Shown in pieces: positions 1-6,365 of a stretch of 18,386 nucleotides of DNA (its first letter is position 1; every line of letters starts with the position of its first letter). This DNA comes from Lachnoclostridium sp. UBA6475 (lineage in GTDB: Bacteria > Bacillota > Clostridia > Lachnospirales > Lachnospiraceae): assembly GCA_002435545.1 (NCBI GenBank), contig DJNB01000010.1, positions 1-18,386 on the forward strand, in the 5' to 3' direction. The translations under genes were made by a program, and so were the position numbers. The notes beneath the pieces were generated by a model that worked only from the letters and a program-made list of their open reading frames with translations, was not told the DNA's origin and did no database searches.

Positions 1-2
1 AT

Positions 3-143
3 TGTTATGGCGGTCATTATTTGTGTAAAGAAGAAGAGGGATTGAGTATTAAATGGATATTCAATCGCACTAACAAATTTCAGTTTGTAGAAATAAAAAA
101 GTTGGAATTTCCTAAAAATATTACGAACAGTTTCATTGCATAG
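3..143 (+). CDS. C-terminal end of an unidentified protein (5' truncated by window edge)
   Basis: The third forward frame is open from the first bases to a TAG at 141-143 and encodes 46 residues beginning CYGGHYLCKEEEG and ending TNSFIA. The other two forward frames stop within the first 45 bases. The next gene's AGGAGG follows about 20 bases after the stop, the spacing expected between cotranscribed genes. I do not recognise the family. The fragment is rich in Lys, Asn and Phe, with no membrane segment or known motif. It could instead be non-coding, since 46 codons is short evidence. Confidence 0.45.
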   Translation, partial: CYGGHYLCKEEEGLSIKWIFNRTNKFQFVEIKKLEFPKNITNSFIA

Positions 144-163
144 GAATGACACATATAAATTAC

Positions 164-169
164 AGGAGG
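164..169 (+). promoter_or_regulatory. Ribosome binding site that sets the GNAT start
   Basis: AGGAGG lies 9 bases before the ATG at 179. The in-frame ATG at 146 has no Shine-Dalgarno sequence and the site would fall inside its reading frame, so 179 is the likely start. Confidence 0.8.
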
Positions 170-178
170 AGAGTTTAC

Positions 179-754
179 ATGGACAAATATGAAATCATTG
201 CCCTTTCAAAAGACAAGTGGAAAGGCACGATAATACCAATGATAATCCGAAGCGACAGTTATTATGATTTTAAAATTGATCCATTTGATAATAGTGGCTG
301 CCGGATTTCTATGATTAGGAAACCGGCTGAATCGGAGATCGTTCATAAACCGGAAGAATATGATTTTCCGGATTCACTATATCAGGAGCACTGGGAAAAT
401 GCGGAGGCATACGGCGTCGTAAGTGAGAGCGGAGAGATGCTGGCTTGTATTGAAGTGTGCCCGGAAGAATGGTCGAATCGACTTGCGGTGACGGAACTCT
501 GGGTATCCGAGGAACTTCGCAGAAAGGGTGTCGGGAAAAGATTGATGGATAAAGCGAAAGAAGTCGCTGTAAGGCAGAAACGCCGTGCAGTCATTTTGGA
601 AACGCAGTCGTGCAACACAACTGCGATCGGTTTTTATCTTCATCAGGGATTTGAATTGATCGGTTTTGATACCTGCTGTTATTCAAATGAAGATATTGCC
701 CGGAGGGAAGTCAGAGTGAATCTTGGATTCTTTTTAGCGAGAGCGGAAGAATAA
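179..754 (+). CDS. GNAT family N-acetyltransferase, streptothricin-acetyltransferase-like
   Basis: This 191-residue protein probably transfers an acetyl group from acetyl-CoA to an amine. The C-terminal two thirds carry the GNAT fold: strand and helix of motif A at about 104-130, with the acetyl-CoA pyrophosphate loop R-x-x-G-x-G at 114-119 (RRKGVG), and motif B at about 138-165 (ILETQ, then A-x-x-FY, then GF). The LETQ...FY...GF...DT..Y pattern resembles streptothricin acetyltransferases, but the substrate cannot be told from sequence. The start at 179 is chosen because AGGAGG sits 9 bases upstream. It probably shares a transcript with the truncated gene before it. Its last 17 bases plus one are repeated exactly downstream of the Fic gene. 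Confidence 0.88.
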   Translation: MDKYEIIALSKDKWKGTIIPMIIRSDSYYDFKIDPFDNSGCRISMIRKPAESEIVHKPEEYDFPDSLYQEHWENAEAYGVVSESGEMLACIEVCPEEWSNRLAVTELWVSEELRRKGVGKRLMDKAKEVAVRQKRRAVILETQSCNTTAIGFYLHQGFELIGFDTCCYSNEDIARREVRVNLGFFLARAEE

Positions 755-755
755 A
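739..755 (+). repeat. Left copy of 17-bp direct repeat flanking the Fic gene
   Basis: The 17 bases spanning the GNAT stop codon (GAGAGCGGAAGAATAAA) recur without mismatch at 1965-1981, beyond the Fic gene. The two copies bracket the Fic promoter and coding sequence. Confidence 0.8.
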
Positions 756-763
756 GAATTTGA

Positions 764-791
764 TTGACTTTCCCTTAAAATGTGGTAATAT
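764..791 (+). promoter_or_regulatory. Sigma-A-type promoter for the Fic gene
   Basis: TTGACT at 764-769 and TAATAT at 786-791 are separated by 16 bases. A 7-bp inverted repeat overlaps the -10 region (CCTTAAA 773-779, TTTAAGG 791-797) and could be an operator. The Fic gene therefore probably has its own transcription start. Confidence 0.65.
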
Positions 792-808
792 TTAAGGAAA
801 AGGGAAGA

Positions 809-839
809 TTCTCCCAAAAATGCATTGGTTTTGGGAGAA
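809..839 (+). promoter_or_regulatory. Perfect 11-bp inverted repeat in the Fic leader
   Basis: TTCTCCCAAAA at 809-819 is exactly complementary to TTTTGGGAGAA at 829-839, with a 9-base loop containing ATGCAT. GGGAGAAA from the right arm (833-840) recurs at 853-860, just before the Fic ribosome binding site. In RNA this forms a hairpin in the leader; in DNA it is a dyad repressor site. A terminator is less likely because no T-run follows. Confidence 0.6.
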
Positions 840-857
840 AGAAATGATATCTGGGAG

Positions 858-864
858 AAAGGAG
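858..864 (+). promoter_or_regulatory. Ribosome binding site that sets the Fic start
   Basis: AAAGGAG ends 6 bases before the ATG at 871. A competing in-frame ATG at 844 has GGGAG 6 bases upstream within the inverted repeat. The longer frame from 820 adds a low-complexity Lys/Glu tail unlike Fic proteins. Confidence 0.65.
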
Positions 865-870
865 AAGGAG

Positions 871-1929
871 ATGAAAGAGTTTGATTATTCCAAACTAAAA
901 GACAGAACCTGGGATAATGAGATCTTGACATATGTTGCTCAGATTCATGAATATAAAGGCAAACAGGAATTGTATATGCAACAGAAACCAGTTGAATTGA
1001 AGCGGTTAATTGAAATCGCTAAGATTCAAAGTACGGAAAGTTCAAATGAAATTGAAGGTATTGTTACGACAAATGCCAGATTAAAACAATTGGTGGAAGA
1101 TAAAACAACACCAAGAAATAGAGATGAGGAAGAAATCCTTGGTTATCGAAATGTACTTAATATTGTTCATGAAAGTTATGACGCAATTCCCATTCGAAGC
1201 AATTATATTTTACAGCTTCATGGAGAATTGTTAAAATATACTGCGTTTTCTTATGCAGGTAAGTATAAGAATACTCCGAATGAGATTGATATGGTATTGG
1301 AAAGCGGAGAAAAGATAGTTTTATTTAAGCCGCTTGAACCGTATGAGACTCCCGATGCAGTAGAACGTCTTTGTAATGAGTTTGAGAAAGCAATTGATGA
1401 GAAAATTGTGGATCCACTTATTTTAATACCGAATTTTATTTTGGATTTTTTGTGTATCCATCCTTTTAATGATGGCAATGGAAGAATGAGCAGACTGATA
1501 ACGCTATTACTTATGTACAGAAGTGGTTATTTTGTTGGACAGTATATTAGCATGGAAAAAGCTATTGCAGATACAAAAGAAGCTTATTATGCAGCTTTAC
1601 AGAAAGCGGATCAAAATTGGTATGAGGGAGAAAATGATCCTAAGCCATTTATAAAGTATATGCTTGGTATTGTATTATCTTGTTACAGAGATTTGGAAAA
1701 AAGAATTATGTTAACCGAAAAAAGTGGTAAAAAAAGTACTGCATATGATATCGTTAAGGCATACACAGCTGGTACTATTGGTAGGTTTTCTAAAAAAGAT
1801 GCGTTAGTATCATGCCCAAGTCTTGGAAGTTCGTCAATAGAAGCCGCATTAAAAAAACTTGTTGAAGAAGGTGCTATTATTAGAACTGGTGCAGGACGTA
1901 AAACTATGTATATGAAAAAAACAGACTAG
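871..1929 (+). CDS. Fic family protein (class II, N-terminally autoinhibited)
   Basis: This 352-residue protein belongs to the Fic/DOC enzymes, which usually transfer AMP from ATP to a hydroxyl side chain of a target protein. The Fic core motif HPFNDGNGR is at 197-205, with catalytic H197 and the anion-binding loop intact. An inhibitory helix motif S-x-x-x-E-G is at 58-63 (SNEIEG) ahead of the core, which makes it class II: E62 would block ATP binding until released. Residues about 285-350 look like a winged helix, a common C-terminal partner in this length class. The start at 871 gives the usual N-terminus (FDYSKL). Its base composition is AT-richer than the GNAT gene before it and the LUD gene after it, and 17-bp repeats flank it, which suggests acquisition. 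The target is unknown. Confidence 0.93.
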   Translation: MKEFDYSKLKDRTWDNEILTYVAQIHEYKGKQELYMQQKPVELKRLIEIAKIQSTESSNEIEGIVTTNARLKQLVEDKTTPRNRDEEEILGYRNVLNIVHESYDAIPIRSNYILQLHGELLKYTAFSYAGKYKNTPNEIDMVLESGEKIVLFKPLEPYETPDAVERLCNEFEKAIDEKIVDPLILIPNFILDFLCIHPFNDGNGRMSRLITLLLMYRSGYFVGQYISMEKAIADTKEAYYAALQKADQNWYEGENDPKPFIKYMLGIVLSCYRDLEKRIMLTEKSGKKSTAYDIVKAYTAGTIGRFSKKDALVSCPSLGSSSIEAALKKLVEEGAIIRTGAGRKTMYMKKTD

Positions 1930-1953
1930 AAAATTTTTTATCAGGAGGATACG
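1930..1953 (+). repeat. Duplicate of the LUD gene leader, left copy
   Basis: These 24 bases directly after the Fic stop match 2722-2745 upstream of the LUD gene at 23 of 24 positions, including TTATCAGGAGGATACG. Here the AGGAGG serves no visible gene: the frame it would serve has no start codon at proper distance, so it looks like a displaced leader. Confidence 0.6.
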
Positions 1954-1981
1954 GCGTGGTAATTGAGAGCGGAAGAATAAA
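1949..1981 (+). repeat. Relic resembling two pieces of the upstream GNAT gene, including right copy of the 17-bp repeat
   Basis: Bases 1949-1973 match GNAT positions 409-433 at 23 of 25 bases, and 1965-1981 match the GNAT end 739-755 at 17 of 17. The two matches share GAGAGCGGA, which occurs at both places in the GNAT gene. The simplest reading is a remnant of a GNAT-like copy that lost its middle by recombination between those short repeats. The remainder to 2045 shows nothing recognisable. Confidence 0.55.
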
Positions 1982-2045
1982 ATAGTTTATTAGAAAGATA
2001 TACCACGTTGGAACTAAGCTGACAAACTGCGGATAGAGAAGAACT

Positions 2046-2052
2046 AGGAGGG
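2046..2052 (+). promoter_or_regulatory. Ribosome binding site for a TTG start
   Basis: AGGAGGG ends 6 bases before the TTG at 2059. The next ATG, at 2071, would be 18 bases away, too far, so TTG is the likely start. Confidence 0.7.
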
Positions 2053-2058
2053 ATAACA

Positions 2059-2712
2059 TTGGCTTCGGCAATGATTCATTATACGATTTCAAATTTACTG
2101 CTGAATGAGTTGAAAGTGCAAAATGCAGCACCGTTTTTATTGGGGGCTGCGCTGGGACCGGATGCCTCTTCTCATGAAGATGGAACGTATGATACAGCTC
2201 ATTTTGGGGAGAAATCCAAAGATAAAATGAGAAAAGGAATAAATTGGAAAAAATTTACAGACAGATACGAAAAACAGATCTTTGCCAATGATTTCGTATT
2301 AGGGTATTATTGTCATTTGTTGCAGGATGCCCTTTGGTTTCATGAGATAGCGGATAAGTATGTTCGGTGTTATCAGGGGGAAGAAAAGAAATTGGCGTAT
2401 CAAAGAGGATATCAAGATTATAACCGGCTAAATTATCTCCTAATTAAAGAGTTTCATTTGAAAAGAACAGATTTTGCGGAAATGGAAATTCCAATTGATG
2501 AGATTTCTGCGGAAAAACTGCTTATTGGAGAGAACAATTTTAAACAGTGGTTTGACGCAATCCCGTGTGATAAAGAGGATTTGGATATATATACATGGGA
2601 TGTTATTGAACAATATATAAAGAAATGTGTTAGCTTTTGTGTTTCAGAGGTAAGTGCATTGAAAAATGGAGAAAAGGGGTGTGACCCGGAAAATTTATTT
2701 GCAAAAGCATAA
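2059..2712 (+). CDS. Zinc-dependent phospholipase C family protein
   Basis: This 217-residue protein resembles the zinc-dependent phospholipase C/S1-P1 nuclease-like group (PF00882 type), in which His and Asp residues hold a zinc cluster. Candidate ligands are H7 (MIHYTISN), D35 (LGPDAS), H48 (DTAHFG), H86 and D90 (YYCHLLQDAL) and H95, in the order typical of the family. There is no signal peptide, so it is probably cytoplasmic, unlike the secreted toxins of this fold; a phospholipase activity is not established. The start is TTG at 2059, placed by a well-spaced AGGAGGG. It is followed after 36 bases by the LUD gene in the same direction. I am fairly sure of the family and unsure of the substrate. 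Confidence 0.72.
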   Translation: MASAMIHYTISNLLLNELKVQNAAPFLLGAALGPDASSHEDGTYDTAHFGEKSKDKMRKGINWKKFTDRYEKQIFANDFVLGYYCHLLQDALWFHEIADKYVRCYQGEEKKLAYQRGYQDYNRLNYLLIKEFHLKRTDFAEMEIPIDEISAEKLLIGENNFKQWFDAIPCDKEDLDIYTWDVIEQYIKKCVSFCVSEVSALKNGEKGCDPENLFAKA

Positions 2713-2721
2713 TAAAGAAAT

Positions 2722-2745
2722 AAAATTTATTATCAGGAGGATACG
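2722..2745 (+). repeat. LUD gene leader, right copy of a duplicated segment
   Basis: The segment contains the AGGAGG (2736-2741 region) that serves the ATG at 2749, so this copy is the functional one. It matches 1930-1953 with one mismatch. Confidence 0.6.
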
Positions 2746-2748
2746 AAA

Positions 2749-3375
2749 ATGAACGAAAATATGAGAAAAAGAAATGAGATTTTGGCGCAGACGGTGATCA
2801 AAGGATTAGAGTCCAGAAATATGTCAGGTTATTATGCCGCAGACAAAGAAGAAGCGGTGAAAAAGGCACTGGAAGTAATTGGAAAAGAAAGCACCGTGGC
2901 GATGGGCGGCTGCCAGAGCGCACATGAAATCGGACTGATTCAGGCGTTGGAAGAAGGCGACTACAACTATATTGACCGTTCCAATATGACACCGCGTGAA
3001 AGCCTGATGGCAGCTTATGATGCCGATGTTTTTCTTTCGAGTGCCAATGCAATGACCAATGACGGAATTATGGTAAATATTGATGGAAATTCGAACCGTG
3101 TTTCCTGTATTGCACAGGGACCGAAAAAGGTTGTATTTATTGTCGGTATGAATAAGATCTGCTCCGATCTGGATGAGGCGATGAAGCGCGCCAGAAATGT
3201 GGCAGCACCGGCAAATGCACAGCGGTTTGATGTGAAGACACCATGTAAAGTAACCGGGAAATGTGCAGACTGCAAATCGCCGGATACCATATGCTGTCAG
3301 TTTTTGATTACAAGATATTCCCGTCATGAGGGAAGAATCCATGTGATTTTGGTAAACGATACACTGGGGTACTAG
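2749..3375 (+). CDS. LUD domain protein (lactate utilization protein-like)
   Basis: This 208-residue protein is a stand-alone LUD domain (PF02589, formerly DUF162), the family of LutC and of the N-terminal part of LutB, which take part in lactate oxidation. Visible signatures are the glycine-rich turn near 51-63 (MGGCQSAHEIGL) and the core from about 97 to 136 (SSANAMTNDG, then GPKKVVFIVG). Near the C-terminus sit five cysteines (C166, C172, C175, C182, C183) around TGKCADCKSPD, usual in clostridial stand-alone members and able to bind metal or iron-sulfur. No lutA or lutB partner lies beside it, so a role in lactate use is not supported here. It precedes a GNAT gene by 21 bases, probably in one transcript. 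Confidence 0.87.
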   Translation: MNENMRKRNEILAQTVIKGLESRNMSGYYAADKEEAVKKALEVIGKESTVAMGGCQSAHEIGLIQALEEGDYNYIDRSNMTPRESLMAAYDADVFLSSANAMTNDGIMVNIDGNSNRVSCIAQGPKKVVFIVGMNKICSDLDEAMKRARNVAAPANAQRFDVKTPCKVTGKCADCKSPDTICCQFLITRYSRHEGRIHVILVNDTLGY

Positions 3376-3396
3376 GATAACGAAACGAGGGAGAAT

Positions 3397-3849
3397 ATGG
3401 AAAACTATACATTTATCAAATTGCGGGAGCGTCCGGAGTTGAAACAAACCGCCGCCGACTGGTTTCATAGTAAATGGGGTGTTCCGATTAAGGCTTATCT
3501 TGACTGCATGAGTGCCTATCTAAGCGGAGAAACGGAATACGGCTGGTATCTTTGCATGGATGATGACAAGATTATTGGCGGAATGGGTGTTATTGAGAAT
3601 GACTTTCACGACCGGAAAGACCTTACGCCTAATGTTTGCGCGGTTTATACAGAAAAAGACTATCGCTGTAAAGGGATTGCAGGGCATCTGCTCAATATCG
3701 TCGTGGAAGATATGAAATCCCAAGGAATTACTCCGATTTATCTGATTACGGATCATACATCCTTTTATGAAAGATACGGTTGGGAATTCTTGTGCATGGT
3801 ACAGGGCGATGGTGAACCCCATATGACCAGGATGTATATTCACCGCTGA
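3397..3849 (+). CDS. GNAT family N-acetyltransferase
   Basis: This 150-residue protein is a single GNAT domain that would use acetyl-CoA to acetylate an unknown amine. Motif A spans about 80-108 (VCAVYTEKDY), with the pyrophosphate loop R-x-x-G-x-A at 90-95 (RCKGIA), and motif B about 112-130, ending FYERYGWEF, the usual GNAT closing pattern. The ATG at 3397 has GAGGGAG a few bases upstream. It is only distantly related to the GNAT at 179-754, lacking the LETQ pattern, so the two are not recent duplicates. It is the last gene before a strong hairpin, consistent with the end of the transcript that includes the LUD gene. Confidence 0.9.
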   Translation: MENYTFIKLRERPELKQTAADWFHSKWGVPIKAYLDCMSAYLSGETEYGWYLCMDDDKIIGGMGVIENDFHDRKDLTPNVCAVYTEKDYRCKGIAGHLLNIVVEDMKSQGITPIYLITDHTSFYERYGWEFLCMVQGDGEPHMTRMYIHR

Positions 3850-3870
3850 TAAAATGGAAATTGAAATTAA

Positions 3871-3917
3871 AAGCCGCTTTCGAAAATGTAAAAAAATTGC
3901 ATTTTTGAAAGTGGCTT
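3871..3917. terminator. Long hairpin, probable terminator
   Basis: Arms 3871-3888 and 3900-3917 pair over 18 positions, with two G-U pairs in the + strand RNA and an 11-base loop. It lies 21 bases after the GNAT stop. The trailing T-run is weak (TTCTT) and A-rich sequence precedes it, so it may act on both strands. Confidence 0.65.
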
Positions 3918-3936
3918 CTTGCCTATGATGATTTAT

Positions 3937-4028
3937 CCGAAAAACATAAAATAAAACTGCCGAAAAACATAAAATAAATTTGCCGAAAATAGTAAAATAA
4001 AACTGCCGAAAAACATAAAACACTCTTG
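3937..4028 (+). repeat. Four tandem 23-bp repeats upstream of the AAA/DUF4143 gene
   Basis: Units are 3937-3959, 3960-3982, 3983-4005 and 4006-4028. Each starts CCGAAAA and most continue ACATAAAATAAAACTG. Units 1 and 2 differ at two positions, unit 3 changes ACA to TAG, and unit 4 diverges in its last third and merges with the -35 hexamer. There are no spacers, so this is not a CRISPR array. The layout suggests iteron-like protein binding sites. Confidence 0.85.
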
Positions 4029-4055
4029 CATAAAGTCTATTGGAAGTGTTATAAT
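4026..4055 (+). promoter_or_regulatory. Promoter of the AAA/DUF4143-DUF1848-HIT operon
   Basis: TTGCAT at 4026-4031 and TATAAT at 4050-4055 are 18 bases apart. The first three bases of the -35 element are the last three of the fourth tandem repeat, so anything bound to the repeats would touch the promoter. AAGGAG at 4067-4072 lies 10 bases before the ATG. Confidence 0.72.
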
Positions 4056-4082
4056 AAGTAATAGAAAAGGAGTGTACGTGTT

Positions 4083-5390
4083 ATGAAATATATCCGAAGA
4101 ATTGTCGATGATGTAATAGATCGAAGAACAGAAGCATTTAATGCAATCAGTATAATAGGGCCGAAAGGATGTGGAAAGACAAGAACAGCCCGGGAACGCT
4201 CGCAAACGATTATTGAGTTTCAGGATGAAGATAAAAGAGATGGGTATCTCGCGGTAGCGGAAACGGCTCCTAAATTATTTCTGAAAAACCCAAAACCAAT
4301 TTTGTTTGATGAGTGGCAGGATGCAGTAAAAATATGGGGAACGATAAGGAAAGCCTGTGACGATAATCCTGAAAATGTGGGGGAGTTTTATTTGACCGGT
4401 TCTGCAAGTAAAAAAATTAATACTCCTCATACGGGAACAGGGAGAATAACTGAAGTAACGATGTATCCGATGACTTTATTTGAAACTGGGGAATCAAATG
4501 GCAAGATATCCTTATCGAAAATTCTTGAAGATGAAAATTATGATATTGACGGAATCCTGTCGGAAACGGATTTGGAACAATTGTTTTTTGCTGCCTGTAG
4601 AGGTGGCTGGCCCAGATGTATGGCATTGACAAAAGATAGTGCAAAATTGGAAATCGCAAAAGATTATTATAGGCAGATTTATCAAAAGGATATATCTGCT
4701 ATTGATGGGGTAAATAGAAATCCGGAATGGGCAAGAACATTATTGTGGTCATATGCAAGAAATATGGCAACTACAGCAAAAAGGAAGAATATTTTTGCGG
4801 ATGTAAAAGCAACGCAGAATGTTACAGATGTGACGCTGACATCCTATGTTGAGGCGTTAGAGACGTTATTTGTAGTCAGGGACATTGACGCATGGACACC
4901 GCACCTTCGTTCAAAAACAGCAATTCGATCTGCTAAAAAGCACATATTTATTGATCCGTCGATCGGTTTGGCAGCTCTTGGAATTGAGCCAAAATATTTT
5001 ATTAACGATTTAGATTTATTTGGTCATGTTTTTGAAAATATAGTATTAAGAGATTTGCTGGTTTATGCCGAAAAACATAACGCTCGATTACTGCACTATA
5101 CCGATGACACAGGATTAGAAGCAGATGCAGTATACCAAATGGCAGATGGAAGATATGCACTTATTGAGGTAAAAGTGGGGGTAAATAAAATACCGGAAGC
5201 AGAAAAATCATTATTAAGATTTAAAGAAGTAATACGAAGATATAATGACACAGCATTGCAAAACGAGAAACACCCGCGTGATGTGTATCGGGAACCGTCT
5301 GCATTGATTGTAATCTGTGCAAATGCCAATATGGCATATACAACCGATTCGGGAGTTAAGATTGTTCCCATTGGCTGCTTGAGAGACTAG
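4083..5390 (+). CDS. AAA family ATPase with DUF4143 C-terminal domain
   Basis: This 435-residue protein belongs to the COG1373-type ATPases, whose job is not known. The Walker A motif GPKGCGKT is at 26-33, Walker B ILFDEWQ at 73-79, and a sensor-like strand FYLTGSAS at 102-109, together an AAA_14 domain over roughly 1-135. A helical linker follows. The DUF4143 part (about 205-420) ends in a restriction-endonuclease-like signature with LEADAV at 345-350 and IEVKVG at 361-366, the acidic residues and lysine placed as in PD-(D/E)xK folds. All key residues are intact. The gene follows four tandem repeats and its own promoter, and runs into the DUF1848 gene after 21 bases. These genes are often multicopy in clostridial and Bacteroidetes genomes, and a defence or mobile-element role is only speculation. 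Confidence 0.92.
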   Translation: MKYIRRIVDDVIDRRTEAFNAISIIGPKGCGKTRTARERSQTIIEFQDEDKRDGYLAVAETAPKLFLKNPKPILFDEWQDAVKIWGTIRKACDDNPENVGEFYLTGSASKKINTPHTGTGRITEVTMYPMTLFETGESNGKISLSKILEDENYDIDGILSETDLEQLFFAACRGGWPRCMALTKDSAKLEIAKDYYRQIYQKDISAIDGVNRNPEWARTLLWSYARNMATTAKRKNIFADVKATQNVTDVTLTSYVEALETLFVVRDIDAWTPHLRSKTAIRSAKKHIFIDPSIGLAALGIEPKYFINDLDLFGHVFENIVLRDLLVYAEKHNARLLHYTDDTGLEADAVYQMADGRYALIEVKVGVNKIPEAEKSLLRFKEVIRRYNDTALQNEKHPRDVYREPSALIVICANANMAYTTDSGVKIVPIGCLRD

Positions 5391-5411
5391 TGTTTCAAAG
5401 GATGTGGCAAA

Positions 5412-6365
5412 ATGATTATTCATACAGGAATGAGAACGGACATACCGGCATTTTACTCCGAATGGTTTTTAAATAGGATTCAACAGGGCATGGTATGTGT
5501 GAGAAATCCTTACAATCCCAGTCAGGTAACGAAGTACCGGATTTCGCCGGAAGTTGTAGATCTGATTGCATTTTGCACAAAAAATCCGGCACCAATGCTG
5601 TCCCATATTGACGCATTAAAACCTTACGGACAGTATTGGTTTGTAACGATTACGCCATATGGCAGGGATATTGAGCCAAATGTTCCGGATAAAGAAATTG
5701 TTATGGAACATTTTAGGCAGCTGTCAAAATTAGTAGGAATTGACAGTGTGGGATGGCGGTATGACCCAATTCTGGTAGATCCCGTACACTCTGTGAATTG
5801 GCATATATCACAATTTGAAAAAATGGCTCGTACTCTTTGTGGCTATACTAAGACATGCGTGATCAGTTTTATTGATCTTTACAAAAAGGTGCAGAAAAAT
5901 TTTCCGGAGGCGAGAAGCGCGGCAAAGGAAGATCGAATGACGATAGGAAAGGCATTTATAGAGATTGCAGACCGTTACGGAATGGTCATCAAACCCTGCG
6001 CGGAGGGAAACGAACTGGAAAAATTTGGAGCAGACTGTTCCGGCTGCATGACTGTAAAGACTTTTGAGACAGCTCTTCACAATAGGCTGGAAGTGCCAAA
6101 GAGAAAGCTGAATCAAAGAAATGGTGCCTGTGCCTGCCTTCTTGGTGTAGATATTGGAGCTTATGATACATGCAGTCATTTATGCCGGTATTGTTATGCC
6201 AATACGAATCCGGCATTTGTGCAGGAAAATAGAAAAAAGCATGATCCCAATTCGCCGTTTTTGATCGGTGGAGAGATGCCGGGGGATATAATACATGAAG
6301 CATCGCAGAAAAGCTGGATCGACAGACAGCTGCGATGGGAGTTTTTAGAGGAGGGTGAGATATGA
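5412..6365 (+). CDS. DUF1848 family protein, radical-SAM-like
   Basis: This 317-residue protein is full length for DUF1848 (PF08902). The N-terminus (MIIHTGMRTDIPAFY, then WFLNRI) is typical, and the C-terminal part holds the conserved stretch DIGAYDTC followed by C-x3-C-x2-C at C254, C258 and C261 (RYCYAN). That spacing is the one used by radical SAM enzymes to hold a 4Fe-4S cluster, although here it sits at the C-terminal end of a predicted barrel rather than the start. Further cysteines lie at C209, C212, C240 and C242. No reaction is known. AAAGGATG about 7 bases before the ATG supports the start. The stop codon overlaps the HIT gene start (ATGA), which indicates translational coupling and a joint role. 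Confidence 0.88.
   Translation: MIIHTGMRTDIPAFYSEWFLNRIQQGMVCVRNPYNPSQVTKYRISPEVVDLIAFCTKNPAPMLSHIDALKPYGQYWFVTITPYGRDIEPNVPDKEIVMEHFRQLSKLVGIDSVGWRYDPILVDPVHSVNWHISQFEKMARTLCGYTKTCVISFIDLYKKVQKNFPEARSAAKEDRMTIGKAFIEIADRYGMVIKPCAEGNELEKFGADCSGCMTVKTFETALHNRLEVPKRKLNQRNGACACLLGVDIGAYDTCSHLCRYCYANTNPAFVQENRKKHDPNSPFLIGGEMPGDIIHEASQKSWIDRQLRWEFLEEGEI

Noticed and set aside
809..839. Inverted repeat as a terminator for the first GNAT gene
   Set aside because: No T-run follows the right arm, and a promoter lies upstream in the same direction, so a leader or operator role is more likely.
820..870. Longer Fic protein starting at 820
   Set aside because: The added residues overlap the inverted repeat and are a Lys/Glu-rich tail not seen in Fic proteins. 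The start at 871 has a better ribosome binding site.
739..1981. Insertion sequence or integron cassette carrying Fic
   Set aside because: No transposase, terminal inverted repeats or recombinase site were found. Only the direct repeats support mobility.
2749..3375. Complete lactate utilization operon (lutABC)
   Set aside because: Only one LUD protein is present. No LutA-type CCG-domain protein and no iron-sulfur LutB lie beside it.
2824..3468. Open frame of 214 codons on the - strand
   Set aside because: It is antisense to the LUD gene and runs into the next GNAT gene. It has no family features and is Cys/His-rich in the manner of shadow frames.
3937..4028. Possible CRISPR array
   Set aside because: The units are directly adjacent with no unique spacers, and no cas genes are present.
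3520..4205. Leftward frames across the tandem repeats giving repetitive Phe/Tyr-rich peptides
   Set aside because: The peptide repeats simply mirror the 23-bp DNA repeats read on the other strand. No start site or promoter supports a gene.
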